Of a DNA stretch of 64,000 nucleotides, positions 10,988 through 22,200 are shown piece after piece. The translations under genes and the position numbers were made by a program. The stretch covers positions 186,001 through 250,000 of the forward strand of contig NZ_JAPWKB010000017.1 in NCBI RefSeq assembly GCF_028283785.1. The letters are read 5' to 3'. Each line of letters starts with the position of its first letter. Position 1 is the stretch's first letter. The notes below the pieces were generated by a model. That model ran no database searches, was not told the origin of the DNA, and worked only from the letters and a program-made list of their open reading frames with translations. The stretch is from Paraburkholderia sp. Its GTDB lineage: Bacteria; Pseudomonadota; Gammaproteobacteria; Burkholderiales; Burkholderiaceae.

Positions 10988-11052
10988 AATTGGAAATTAT
11001 AATGACGCCAACTGATTTGTGTGAATTTTCGTTATCACTTTCAGAACTTTTA

Positions 11053-11319
11053 TTAGCTAAGCTGAGTGTTAGCTTTTAGAAAGGTACTCAAGGCGGCCAC
11101 GGTCGGGTGATCGAAGACATCGCCCGGTGTCAGTTCGGTGTTGAGTTTTCGACGGATGCGTGCGACCAGCTTGATGACCATCAGCGAATCGCCGCCGAGT
11201 TCGAAGAAGTCGTTGTCGTCGCCGATTTCGCTCGGGTCGATGTCGAGCAGCGTCGCAAACAGGCTTCGCAATTCGCCATCGACGTGCTGAGCGTCGATAG
11301 AAGGCGCGGTGTGTTCCAT
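11053..11319 (-). CDS. Stand-alone acyl/peptidyl carrier protein
   Basis: MEHTAPSIDAQHVDGELRSLFATLLDIDPSEIGDDNDFFELGGDSLMVIKLVARIRRKL; 4'-phosphopantetheine site GGDSL. Confidence 0.9.
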   Translation of the reverse strand: MEHTAPSIDAQHVDGELRSLFATLLDIDPSEIGDDNDFFELGGDSLMVIKLVARIRRKLNTELTPGDVFDHPTVAALSTFLKANTQLS

Positions 11320-11360
11320 ATGCTGTCCGGAAGGATCGAGAAAGTTGTTGGAAAAAAACG

Positions 11361-12368
11361 TCAGGCGCTCGCGGCTTCGGCAAATTGCGAACGTTCGACC
11401 AGTTCGCTCATCGCGACGACGATCTTGCGCGGCCCCTTGTACGGGTCGCGCGCGTGGGCGACCAGCATGTTGTCGAGCATCAGGACATCGCCCGCCTGCC
11501 ACGCGAAACGCACCGCGCACCGCTCGTAAGCCGCGCCGATCGTCGCGATCGTGGCGTCGTCGATCTCGCTGCCGTCGCCGAAGTACGCCTGACGCGGCAT
11601 CCGTTGCGCGCCCGCGAAATCGAGCAGATCGAGCCGCACGTCGTCGTCGAGACAGCCGGTGTGGTGCAGTTGCACCTGATTGAAGAACGACCGCTCGCCG
11701 GTGCGCGGATGCACGATCACGGCCGGGCACACGGTGCGCGTTTGCAATTCGTCGTTCGGCAGCCACTCGTACTGAATGCCCGCCGCATCGCAGCGCGCTT
11801 CGACGTCGCGACGCTCTTCGGTGTCGAAAAACTCGCGCCACGGCACGTCCAGGCCGCGCGTAAAGGTGCGCACATACATCAACTGCCTGCGCTCGAACGT
11901 GTCGACCAGTTGCGCGGGCAACTGTCGCAACATCGCGCGGCAATCGACGATCGGCGTCGCGCCGCCCACCGCCGACGGCAGTTCGCAGAAGAAGAACTGC
12001 CGGCGCGGCCAGCGCGGCTGATGCGCACTTTCATTGTGGTAAAGAATCATCTGCTTCTCGGGATACGGCGTGGAGCGATACGTGTTGCGACCGCCCTCCT
12101 TCTTCGGCAGATCGCCATATTCGCCGTACAGCCCCGGTGAAATCGTTTCCGCGAACGCTTCGAAAGCGGCCGGATCGGTCAGCCCGAAATCGCGGAACAG
12201 CACCGCGCCGTGGCGCAGCAGCCACGTTTCCAGTTGGTCGCGATGCGCGTCGATCCAGCCGGACAGATCGGCAATCGGCGCGACCGGCTTCAACACCAGC
12301 GGCATCGTGCCGGCGTCGTCCAGAAAAGACGTCTCGACGGAAGCATCGTGGATCAGGGTTGCATTCAT
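11361..12368 (-). CDS. SyrP/TauD-family Fe(II)/2OG aspartyl beta-hydroxylase
   Basis: Translation from M at 12368 (MNATLIHDASVETSFLDDAGTMPLVLKP...LYHNESAHQPRWPRRQFFFCELPS...GDVLMLDNMLVAHARDPYKGPRKI); typical SyrP-like Asp hydroxylase motifs. Confidence 0.88.
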   Translation of the reverse strand: MNATLIHDASVETSFLDDAGTMPLVLKPVAPIADLSGWIDAHRDQLETWLLRHGAVLFRDFGLTDPAAFEAFAETISPGLYGEYGDLPKKEGGRNTYRSTPYPEKQMILYHNESAHQPRWPRRQFFFCELPSAVGGATPIVDCRAMLRQLPAQLVDTFERRQLMYVRTFTRGLDVPWREFFDTEERRDVEARCDAAGIQYEWLPNDELQTRTVCPAVIVHPRTGERSFFNQVQLHHTGCLDDDVRLDLLDFAGAQRMPRQAYFGDGSEIDDATIATIGAAYERCAVRFAWQAGDVLMLDNMLVAHARDPYKGPRKIVVAMSELVERSQFAEAASA

Positions 12369-12385
12369 GGATGACGTACTCCCGT

Positions 12386-15300
12386 TTATTGCGTAAGGGC
12401 CACGGCGGTCTGGCCGGCTTGGGGCAGATCGAGCGGTGCGAGAGGATCGGCGGTCACGGCATCGACCAGCGCGCGCCACTGATCGAACCAGTTCGCCACC
12501 GTCGATGCATCGAACAACGCGGTCGCGTACACCCATTCGACCTCGTAACCACCCGCTACCGGTTCGACGAACAGCGCCATGTCGAACTTGGATTGCGTGG
12601 TGCGCGGACGCAGCAGTTCGATGCCGAGATCCGGCACGCTGGTGTTGTCGCGCGGCAGATCGCGCAAGACGAACAACGCCTGCAGCAGCGGATTCGCATC
12701 GCGACGCCGCGTCACCGCCATCGCATCGACGATCCGGTCGAACGGCAACGCGCGATGTTCGAGCGCTTCCCACGTCGCATGCTTCGATGCGTCGAGCCAT
12801 GCATCGAAACTGGCCGCGTTGGCGCGGTCGTCCGCGATCCGCGAGCGCAGCGGCAACACGTTGATAAAGAAGCCGATCAGCGCTTCGAGTTCGCTGCGGT
12901 CGCGACCGGCCACGTCGGTGCCGATCAGCAGATCCGCCTGACCGGTCACGCGATGCAGAAACGCCTGGAAGCTCGCGAGCAGCACGGCGAACGGCGTCAT
13001 GCCGTGCGCCGCGGCGAGCGTCCGGACCCGCGCGCCGGTCGCGGCGGACAGCGTGAAGCTGCGCGCGTCGCCATCGTGCGACGCCCGTGCGGGACGCGGC
13101 CGGTCGGCCGGCAACGCCAGAAAATGCGGCGCACCGGCGAGATACGCGCGCCAGAAATCCTGCTCCGCACGAACCGCCGACGGCGTCAGCCTTTCGCGCT
13201 GCCAGACCGCGTAATCGGCGTATTGGACCGCCAACGCCGGTAACGCCGGTGTTGGCTGCGCGCCGTCGCGGCGAACGCGATAACCGGCGCACAACTCGTC
13301 GAGCAGAATATGCACGGACGCGCCGTCCGCGACGATGTGATGCAACGCGACGATCAGCACGTGATGCTGCGCGTCGAAACGGATCAGCGACGCGCGCAGC
13401 AACGGCGCGGCGGAGAGATCGAACGGTGTCTGCGCGGCCTCGGCGAGCAGGCTCGCGATCGTCCGCTCGCGGTCGCTCGGATCGAGACCGTCGCGTTCGA
13501 GCACCGGCATCGGCACATAGAGATGCGGCGCGAGGGTCAGCACCGGATCGCCGTCGTCGTCGCTGGAAAACGACGCGCGCAACACTTCGTGGCGCGCGAC
13601 CAGCGCGGCGAGACTCGCGTGCAGCAAGTCGGCGTCGAGCGGTCCGCGCAGATCGAGACCGGCCGCCATGTTGTACGACGCGAGCGCATTTCCGGCCAGC
13701 TGATCGACGACCCAGATGCGCTGCTGCATCATCGACAACGGCATCGCCGCATCTCGCTCGACCACGCGGATCGGCGCATCGGAGGCCAAACCGGCGGTCG
13801 CGCCGCGCAATCCGTCGATCGCCGTCGCCATTGCCTGCAAGCTCGGCGCGGTGAACACCGCGCGCAACGGCAACTCGATCGCCCACGCGCCGCGCACTCT
13901 AGACAGCAGCCGCATCGCCGCGAGCGAATGTCCGCCGAGCGCGAAGAAGCTGTCGTCGCGTGCGACAGGCGGCGCATCGGCGGGCAGTTCCAGCAGATCC
14001 GACCAGATTCGCGCGAGCGCGATTTCAGTCTCGCCTTGCGGCACGGCGCGCGCGTCGTGGCCGTCATTGCCATTTTTGCGTGTCTTCGCGGGCGGCCGCG
14101 CCAGCGCCGCGAGCGCCTGCCGGTCGAGTTTGCCGTTGCGGTTCAGCGGCAAATCCGCGATCACGCGCAACACCGACGGCACCATGTAATCGGGCAACGC
14201 AGCCGCAAGCTGCTGCTTCAACCACGCCGCGTCGAGCGTGCAACCGGGCTTCGGCGTCGCGAATCCGGCCAGCCGCGCGCCCGCCACGACGATCACCGCC
14301 GCATCGCGCACGCCGTCGAGCGCACGCAGTCGTGCCGCAATCTCGCCGGGCTCGACGCGATAGCCGCGAATCTTGACCTGATCGTCGATGCGTCCCAGAT
14401 ATTCGAGCGTGCCGTCCGCCAGACGTCGCGCGCGGTCGCCGCTGCGGTACAGACGCGCGCCCGGCGTGAACGGGTCCGGCACGAAACGCTCGGCCGTCAG
14501 CGCTGCACGGTTCAGATAACCGCGCGCCACACCCGCGCCGCCCAGATACAACTCGCCGGTTTCGCCCGCCTCGACCGGATTCATATGCGCGTCGAGCAAC
14601 CATGTCGCGCAGTTGTCGAGCGGACGGCCGAGCGGCACGATCGCCGCGTCGCGATTCGCGTGCGCCGCATCCTGCGTCAGAATGCCGACCGTGGTTTCAG
14701 TCGGACCGTAGTGATTGACGACGCGGCACGCCGGACGCAATGCGCCGATGGCGTCCAGCAGCGACCACGATGTCGCTTCGCCGCCGAGCACCAGCGTATG
14801 CGCGGGCAGAACGTCGGCGGCACGGTCGGCCTGCAGCAACGCATGCAGATGTCCCGGCACGATCTTCAGCACGTCGATCCGGTGCGTCGCCATGTAATGC
14901 GCGAAACGGTCGGCGTCGAGTGTCGTGTCGCGATCGACCAGATACAGCGCGCCGCCCGTCGCGAGTGCGCCGAACAGCACCGTATGCCCGAGATCGGCGG
15001 CCACCGTCGATACCATCGCGAACCGCGCGCGCAGCGGCAACGCGAGGCGCGCCAGCACTGCATCGACATAGTTGGTCAGCGCGGCGTGCGGAATCACGAC
15101 GCCCTTCGGCGTGCCGCTCGATCCCGATGTATAGATCACATACGCGGCATCGCGCGGATCGGTCGCGACCGGCCAGCGCTGCGCCGCGTCGGACGTGTGC
15201 CGTTGCGCGACGTCGATCGTGACGTGCCGCACGCCGTCGAGATCGTCTGCATAGTCAACATCGTCCGCATCTCCGGAACGCGGCATGTCGGACGCACGCT

Positions 15301-18300
15301 CCGCGTGTTGATGCAGCACGAAACGCGCGCCGCAGTCGCGCAGCGTCTGCGCGACGCGTTGCGGCGGATTGGCGGCATCGAGCGCGACATACGCGCCGCC
15401 CGCCTTCAGCACGCCGATCATCGCCACGACGAACGCCGTCGAGCGATCCGCGACGATCGCGACCAGCTCGCCGGTCTGCAAACCTCGATCGCGCAACCAT
15501 CCGGCAACCCGCTGCGCACGTGCGTCGAGTTCGCGATAACTGACGCTCGACGCGCCGTCGATCACGGCCGGTGCGTCCGGCTGCGTGACCGCGTGACGCG
15601 CGACGCGCATATGAACCGCTTCGCCTGAATACGGAACATGGGTCGGCTCTTGCGTCGGAACCATTGCACCCCGGCTGTCCGCCGAAATCCGCGCACGTGT
15701 CTCCGCGCCCAGCAGATCGAGGCCGGCCAGCGTAGCGGCGGCCCGATCGTCCGTCAACGCGGCGGCGAATGCTTCGACCACGCGCAGATACTGCGTCGCC
15801 ATCCGCTCGACGCTCGCCGCGTCGAATCGCGCGCTCGCATAGGTCAGATAGCCGCGCATCGTGCCATCTTTCGATTCGCGCATATCGAGCGCGAGCGGCA
15901 CCTTGACGTGCGCGTCGGGAATCTCGAAGCGCGTCGCACGCAGCGCGGGCAAACGCTCCAGCGCGGGATAGTCGTCGTTCAGATAATTGAACGTGGTGTC
16001 GAACAGCGGCACCTGCTGCGCATCGCGCGCGGGGTTCAGCCGCTCGACCAGCATATCGAACGGCAGCGCCTGATTCGCCTGACCGTCGAGCGTCTTGCGA
16101 CGCAGCGTCTCGAACAGTTCCGTGAGCGTCGCCGCGGCGTCGCAGTCGCTGCGCAACACGATCGTGTTGACGAAAAAGCCCACCACGTCCTGCGTTTCCG
16201 GCCGTTGCCGGTTCGCGACCGGTACGCCCGTGCGGATTGCGCCGTGTCCCGTCACGCGATACAGCCACGCGTGATACGCGGCCAGCAGCACGACGAACGG
16301 CGTCGCGCGATGCCGGCTCGCGACGTCGCGAAGCGTCCGCGACAACGCGGCGGGCAAGCTGAACGACACGCGCGCCGCCGTCCGCGCCGACAGCTGCGCG
16401 GCATCGCCGTCGCTGTGCGCAGCGCCCGCTGCCACCGCGCGATCGAACGGCAGATTCAGCGGCGTCGCTTCGTCGGCGAGTTCGTTGCACCAGTAGTCGA
16501 GTTGACGCCGCGCGTCGGCGCTATCGAGCCAGCGACGCTGCCACGCGGCGTAATCGACATACGCGATCGACGGCGCGGCGAGATCCGCCTGCGCGCCGTC
16601 CAGCGCGGCCCGGTATTCCGCGACGAATTCATCGACGACGATCTGCATCGACCAGCCGTCGGTGGCGATGTGGTGCAGCGCGAACATCAGCAGATGCCGG
16701 TCCGCGCCATACCGGACGAGACCGACGCGCAACACCGGCCCACGCAACAGATCGAACGGCGCAGCAGCGAAGCGCTGCGCGCAATCCGCAAGCGCGCGTT
16801 CGATGGCGTCGTCGTCATGCAGATCGCACAGATCGGCTTCGAACCAGGGCAACGGCTCCGCCGATCGAACCCGCGGCACAACCGTGTCGCGCGTCTCCGG
16901 CGCATCGGCGAAATGCGTGCGCAATGCAGGATGTCGCTCGCTCAGCCGGTCGAAACTGTGCCGCAGCGCATCGATATCCAGCGCGCCATGCAGACGGATA
17001 CCCGCCGCGATGTGATACGCGCGGCTGTCCGGATCGAGGCGCCACGCGAACAGTTGACGCTGTTGCGCATGCGACACCACCGGCTCATCAGCTGGGTCCA
17101 GCGCTTCGATCGGCGCATCCAGTCCGGTCGGTTCGCGCGACGGTTCCGCTTGCGCGAGCGTGTCGCCGAGCGCCGCCGCCATCGCGGAAAGCGTCGGCGA
17201 TTCGAAGACCTGGCCGATTTCGAAGCGGCGTCCCCACCGTTCGCTCATTCGCACCGCAAGCCGCGCCGCGCTCAGCGAACTGCCGCCCGCAGCGAAAAAA
17301 TGCGTGTCCGGCGCGAGGCCGATCTCCGCGCCGAGCACCTCGCGCCACAACGCGCCCAGTTCGGCTTCGCGCGGGTCGAGCGTATCCAACGTCTGCACCG
17401 ACGCCATCGCGCGCGCGGCGTGTGCCGCCTCGACCTGTTCGGCGCCGATCTCGAATGTGCCGCGCTCCCACAATGCGTACATATCCAGCGAGCGATCCTG
17501 CCAGCCGTGCCGCGTCGCCGCGCGTTGCAGCTTGCCGCTCGATGTCTTCGGCAATGCTGCCGGATTGAGCAGCACGATCACCGACGGCGTCTCGCCACAC
17601 GCATCGAACGCGCAACGGCTTACGTGCGCGACGATCTCGTCGGGCGCGAAACGCTTTTTCATTCGCGGCGCGACTTCCAGCGCAAGCGCGAGTCCTTCGC
17701 TGCCGGCCAGTTCCGCACCGAACGCGATCACGCGGCCCTTACGCGCGAATTCGCAATGCGCTTCGACGGCCTGCTCGACATCCTGCGGATACAGATTCCT
17801 GCCGCGCACGATGATCAGATCCTTCGCGCGCCCTGCGATATACAGCTGTCCATCGTGGACAAAACCGAGATCGCCGGTGCGCAGCCAGCGCGTCGCGCGG
17901 TCGCCGTCGAACGCGGTCACGAAGCTCTTCGCGGTGGCGTCGTCGCGTTGCCAGTAACCATGCGCGATGCTCGGACCGCTGACGTGAATCTCGCCGACGC
18001 GACCGTCGTCGAGCGTGTGCCCGTTCGCCGGATCGACGATGGCGACCCGATGATCCGCCTGCGTCACGCCGCATCCCACCAGCATCGTGGACGCTGCGTC
18101 GCCGTTCGCTTCGACGACCCGCGCCGCCGATAGCGACGCGCTGTCGAAACGGTGCGACACCAGACCCGCGCCGCGCGTGCCGCCCGTCACGAACAGCGTC
18201 GCTTCGGCCAGCCCGTAACACGGATACAGCGCCGCCGCGTCGAAACCGGTCGCGGCAAAGCGCGCGACGAACGCGTCGAGCGTGTCTCGACGCACCGGTT

Positions 18301-19204
18301 CCGAACCGGAAAACGCCAGCCGCCAGCTCGACAGATCCAGCCTCGCCAGTGCGTCGTCGCCGATCCGTTCCGCACACAAGCGGTAGGCGAAATCGGGCGC
18401 GCCGGAAATCGTGCCGCGATGGCGCGCAATCGCGTCGAGCCAGCGCATCGGCCGTTCCAGAAAATACTGCGGCGACATCAGCACCAGCGGAATGCCGCTG
18501 AAAACCGGTTGCAGCAGACTACCGATCAAACCCATGTCGTGATAAAGCGGCAACCAGCTGACGAACACGTCGTCGTCCTGCACGCCGAGCCCCGACTTGA
18601 TCGCGATTTCATTGGCGAGCAGATTGCCGTGGCTGACCATCACGCCTTTCGGCGTGCCGGTCGAACCCGACGTGTATTGCAGAAACGCGATATCCGACGG
18701 CTGCACGGGATAAAGCGCAAAAGCACCGTCGCCGGGATCGCGCGAGGCCAGCGCATCGACGGCTACGACCGTCGCGCCGGGCGCAAGCTCGCCGTACTGT
18801 TCGACGAAGCGTTCCTGCAACGCCGCGCTCGTCAGCACGTAACGCACGCCCGCGTCCTGCGCGATGCCGCGCAACCGCGCCAGATGCTGTTCGCGTTTCG
18901 ATTCCGGCGGGTAGACCGGCACGGCGACGACGCCCGCATACAGACAGCCGAAAAACGCGCTGACATAGTCGATGCCGCTGTCCATCAGCAGCAGCGCGCG
19001 CTCGCCCGCCGCGCGGTCGCGGCTGAACGACGCGGCCAGCACGCTCGCGCGGCGATCCAGTTCCGCATAGTCGTAGCGCGCTTCGCCACTGGCGTCGATC
19101 GCGATCAGCGCGGTGGCGTCGGGCCGCTGTTGCGCGAGCAGGCGCAAGCGTGCCGCGAGTCCGGTTTCGCCGGTTTGCCACGTGGTGAACTGACGTGCAT
19201 TCAT
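12386..19204 (-). CDS. NRPS, FAAL-ACP-C-A-PCP-C(like)
   Basis: N-terminal fatty acyl-AMP ligase (LQYTSGSTGTPKGVMVSHGNLL, SWLPLYHDMGLIG); ACP GGSSLSAARL; C HHIATDGWS; A domain with Asp-type code; PCP GGHSLAAMRL; terminal C-like domain HHIVADGAS; ATGA overlap with upstream NRPS stop. Confidence 0.95.
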   Translation of the reverse strand: MNARQFTTWQTGETGLAARLRLLAQQRPDATALIAIDASGEARYDYAELDRRASVLAASFSRDRAAGERALLLMDSGIDYVSAFFGCLYAGVVAVPVYPPESKREQHLARLRGIAQDAGVRYVLTSAALQERFVEQYGELAPGATVVAVDALASRDPGDGAFALYPVQPSDIAFLQYTSGSTGTPKGVMVSHGNLLANEIAIKSGLGVQDDDVFVSWLPLYHDMGLIGSLLQPVFSGIPLVLMSPQYFLERPMRWLDAIARHRGTISGAPDFAYRLCAERIGDDALARLDLSSWRLAFSGSEPVRRDTLDAFVARFAATGFDAAALYPCYGLAEATLFVTGGTRGAGLVSHRFDSASLSAARVVEANGDAASTMLVGCGVTQADHRVAIVDPANGHTLDDGRVGEIHVSGPSIAHGYWQRDDATAKSFVTAFDGDRATRWLRTGDLGFVHDGQLYIAGRAKDLIIVRGRNLYPQDVEQAVEAHCEFARKGRVIAFGAELAGSEGLALALEVAPRMKKRFAPDEIVAHVSRCAFDACGETPSVIVLLNPAALPKTSSGKLQRAATRHGWQDRSLDMYALWERGTFEIGAEQVEAAHAARAMASVQTLDTLDPREAELGALWREVLGAEIGLAPDTHFFAAGGSSLSAARLAVRMSERWGRRFEIGQVFESPTLSAMAAALGDTLAQAEPSREPTGLDAPIEALDPADEPVVSHAQQRQLFAWRLDPDSRAYHIAAGIRLHGALDIDALRHSFDRLSERHPALRTHFADAPETRDTVVPRVRSAEPLPWFEADLCDLHDDDAIERALADCAQRFAAAPFDLLRGPVLRVGLVRYGADRHLLMFALHHIATDGWSMQIVVDEFVAEYRAALDGAQADLAAPSIAYVDYAAWQRRWLDSADARRQLDYWCNELADEATPLNLPFDRAVAAGAAHSDGDAAQLSARTAARVSFSLPAALSRTLRDVASRHRATPFVVLLAAYHAWLYRVTGHGAIRTGVPVANRQRPETQDVVGFFVNTIVLRSDCDAAATLTELFETLRRKTLDGQANQALPFDMLVERLNPARDAQQVPLFDTTFNYLNDDYPALERLPALRATRFEIPDAHVKVPLALDMRESKDGTMRGYLTYASARFDAASVERMATQYLRVVEAFAAALTDDRAAATLAGLDLLGAETRARISADSRGAMVPTQEPTHVPYSGEAVHMRVARHAVTQPDAPAVIDGASSVSYRELDARAQRVAGWLRDRGLQTGELVAIVADRSTAFVVAMIGVLKAGGAYVALDAANPPQRVAQTLRDCGARFVLHQHAERASDMPRSGDADDVDYADDLDGVRHVTIDVAQRHTSDAAQRWPVATDPRDAAYVIYTSGSSGTPKGVVIPHAALTNYVDAVLARLALPLRARFAMVSTVAADLGHTVLFGALATGGALYLVDRDTTLDADRFAHYMATHRIDVLKIVPGHLHALLQADRAADVLPAHTLVLGGEATSWSLLDAIGALRPACRVVNHYGPTETTVGILTQDAAHANRDAAIVPLGRPLDNCATWLLDAHMNPVEAGETGELYLGGAGVARGYLNRAALTAERFVPDPFTPGARLYRSGDRARRLADGTLEYLGRIDDQVKIRGYRVEPGEIAARLRALDGVRDAAVIVVAGARLAGFATPKPGCTLDAAWLKQQLAAALPDYMVPSVLRVIADLPLNRNGKLDRQALAALARPPAKTRKNGNDGHDARAVPQGETEIALARIWSDLLELPADAPPVARDDSFFALGGHSLAAMRLLSRVRGAWAIELPLRAVFTAPSLQAMATAIDGLRGATAGLASDAPIRVVERDAAMPLSMMQQRIWVVDQLAGNALASYNMAAGLDLRGPLDADLLHASLAALVARHEVLRASFSSDDDGDPVLTLAPHLYVPMPVLERDGLDPSDRERTIASLLAEAAQTPFDLSAAPLLRASLIRFDAQHHVLIVALHHIVADGASVHILLDELCAGYRVRRDGAQPTPALPALAVQYADYAVWQRERLTPSAVRAEQDFWRAYLAGAPHFLALPADRPRPARASHDGDARSFTLSAATGARVRTLAAAHGMTPFAVLLASFQAFLHRVTGQADLLIGTDVAGRDRSELEALIGFFINVLPLRSRIADDRANAASFDAWLDASKHATWEALEHRALPFDRIVDAMAVTRRRDANPLLQALFVLRDLPRDNTSVPDLGIELLRPRTTQSKFDMALFVEPVAGGYEVEWVYATALFDASTVANWFDQWRALVDAVTADPLAPLDLPQAGQTAVALTQ

Positions 19205-22200
19205 CGCAGACGCTCCGGATGCGTATCGTGTGCCGCGCTGGCGACGATCGCGCGTGCGAGATCGTCGAACAGATCGCTGTGACGCACGATGTGTTTATGG
19301 TCCGCGTCGATCTCGCCGCCTTGCAGCACGCGTCCGGTCGTGCGCGCTGTCCACGACGCAATCGCTTCGCGCGCCGGACGATGCGGCCGGTGCCGCGCCC
19401 ACCACAGTTTCAGATCGACCGGCACGGGCGCCCGTTCGGTATAGCGGACGATATGGCCGATGTGACGCTGGAACAGCAGCACTTTGCTAAGCAACGCGCG
19501 CGTGCCCGCATCCGACAAACCGCCTTGCACCGACGGCCATTTCTTGCCGGAATCGTCGAGCACTTTCTGCAGCTCCGCGTCGGCCGCGCGATAGTTGCGC
19601 ATCTGGTCGTAGCTGACCGGCGCTTCGTCGCTGATCGTGTCTTGCGCGCCCAGCACGTACGCGTCGATCAAGCCGACGAACGGCACCTCGCCGCCGTCCT
19701 GCGCCAGCACGCGCGCAACTTCGGTCGCGATCAGCCCACCTACCGACCAGCCGATCAACCGGTACGGGCCGTGCGGCTGCACGCTGCGGATGCGCGCCGC
19801 GTAATCTGCAGCGAGTTCCGACAGATCGCCCGGCCACCAGTCTTCGGTGTAGAACGGCGCCTGCACGCCGTACACGCTCGCCACGCCGTCGAGTGCGGCG
19901 GCCAGCGGACGGTAGTCGGCCACCAGACCCGACGCCGGGTGAATTGCGAACACGGTCGGCAGATCGGTGCGCGTGCTCATCGACACGACATTCGCCGCAG
20001 GCGATGCCGCGCCGTTTTGCGTCGCGGGCTGCGACGCGGCAAGCGCGCCGAGATGCGCCGCGAGCGCGCGCACCGTCGCATGCTGGAACAACGCTTCGAG
20101 CGTGACGCCGGGCAAACCGGCGTCCTTCGCCTTGGCCAGCACTTTCAGCGCGAGCAGCGAATGGCCGCCTGCATCGAAGAAGTTATCGGTGACGCCGAAC
20201 TCGCCGCGCGGCAACACGTCCTGCCAGATGCCCAGCAGTTGCGCTTCAAGCGGCGTCTGCGGCGCGGCCTTCGCGGCGGCGTCGCGCGCGTGCGGCGCAG
20301 GCAACGCGTGACGGTCGAGCTTGCCGTTTTGCATCAGCGGCAAACGTTCGAGCCGCACCAGCGCGGCCGGCACCATATACGCCGGCAGACGGCTTTCGAG
20401 CACGCCGCGTGCGGTCGTTTCGTCCGCATCGCCGACGAAGTAGCCGACCAGCCGCTTTGCGTCGCCCTCGCCATGCAGCGCAACCGCGCTCGCTTCGACG
20501 CCCGGCGCTTCGCGCAGCACCGCTTCGATTTCACCGAGTTCGATCCGGAAGCCGCGCAGCTTCACCTGCTGATCGAGACGGCCGAGAAAATCGATGCTGC
20601 CGTCGGCGCGACGTCGGCACAGATCGCCGCTGCGATACAAGCGCGCGCCCGGAATCAGCGGATCGGGAATAAAGCTCGCGGCGCTCAGGCCCGGACGATC
20701 CAGATAACCGCGTGCGAGCGTCAAGCCGCCGATACACAGTTCGCCCAGCGCGCCGTCCGGCAATTCGTTGCCGTCGCGGTCCATCACGTACACGCAGCGC
20801 GACCCGTAAGGCTCGCCGATCGACACGATGGTCTGATCGGCATCGGCTGCGCGGGTCTCGCGATACATACACGCCACCGTGGTTTCCGTCGGGCCGTACA
20901 GGTTGTCGAGCCGGATATGCGCGAGCGGTCCGTCGCGCCATTGTGCGAGCGCGTCGCCCGGCAAGCCTTCGCCGCCCACCGTGATCTGCCGCAACGACGC
21001 GAGGTCCGCAGCCGGCGGCGGCGTGCGCAGCCATTGCTGCCAGTACGCGGTCGGAATCCGCGAGAACGTCACGCGGCCTTCCTTCAGATGACGGCTGGTG
21101 GTGTCGATGTCCCACAGTTGCGGGCCGCGCATCTCGACCTGGCCGCCCTGGATCAGCGCGGGCAACATCTCGTGCAGCGCAACGTCGAAATTGATCGTCG
21201 ACGATTGCAACTGCGTGTCGCGCGCGGTGATGCCGTTCGTGCCGATAAAGTCATCGAGGTGACGGCTCAACGCGTGATGGCTGACGGCCACACCCTTCGG
21301 CCGTCCCGCCGATCCCGACGTGTAGATCACGTAGGCCAGTTGCTCCGGATGAATCGGCGCGTGAACCGCCGACGCGGCATCGGCGGAAGCCGCCTTGAGC
21401 GTTGCGATATCGAACGCGTCGCGACCGGCGAACAGCGCGCCGCACGACGCCAGCGTAGCCGCGTCGCCCAACACGCACGACAGTTGCGCCTCGTCGATCA
21501 TCGCGCGCAGCCGTTCGGCCGGATACGCCGGATCGAGCGGCACGAAAGCCGCGCCCGAGCGCAATACGCCGACCAGCGCCGCGACCAGTCCGGCCGAGCG
21601 CGTCAGGCACAAGCCGACACGGGTTTCGGCATTCGCTCCACGCGCCTGCAAGGTCCGCGCAATCTGCGCCGACCACGCATCGAGTTCGCCGTAGGTCAGG
21701 CGCTCGCCTTCGCAATGCACGGCGGGCGCGGCCGGTTGCCGCTGCGCTTGCGCCGCGATCCGCGCGCCGATCGGCGCAAACGGATGCGCGTGCAACGGAT
21801 CGACGGCACGCTGCGCGAGTTCGGGCGCGAGTTGCAGCGTGGCCGGATGCACGTGCTCGTCGGCGACGATCTGTTCCAGCACCGACACATAACGGTCGAG
21901 CATCGTTTCCACCGTCGATGCATCGAACACGTCGCGCGCGTAGGTCAGCGATACCGCCATCCCGTCGGCACGTTCGCGCACCGACAGCACCAGATCGAAA
22001 CGCGCCGTTCCCGTCGACGTATCGACCTGCGATGCGCGCAGACCCGGCAAGCTGAGACCGCCGCCTTGCGCGCCGTGATCGTAGTTGAACATCACGCTGA
22101 AAAGCGGCGTTTGCGTCAGACTGCGATCCGGGCTGAGTGCATCGACGACGCGCGCGAACGGCACGTCCTGATGCGCCTGCGCTTCGAGTACGCGTTCGCG

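Noticed and set aside
12369-13886. Upstream extension of the Asp hydroxylase ORF (841 aa)
   Set aside because: The extension overlaps the FAAL NRPS in another frame and is low-complexity Arg-rich; the real start is the ATG at 12368.
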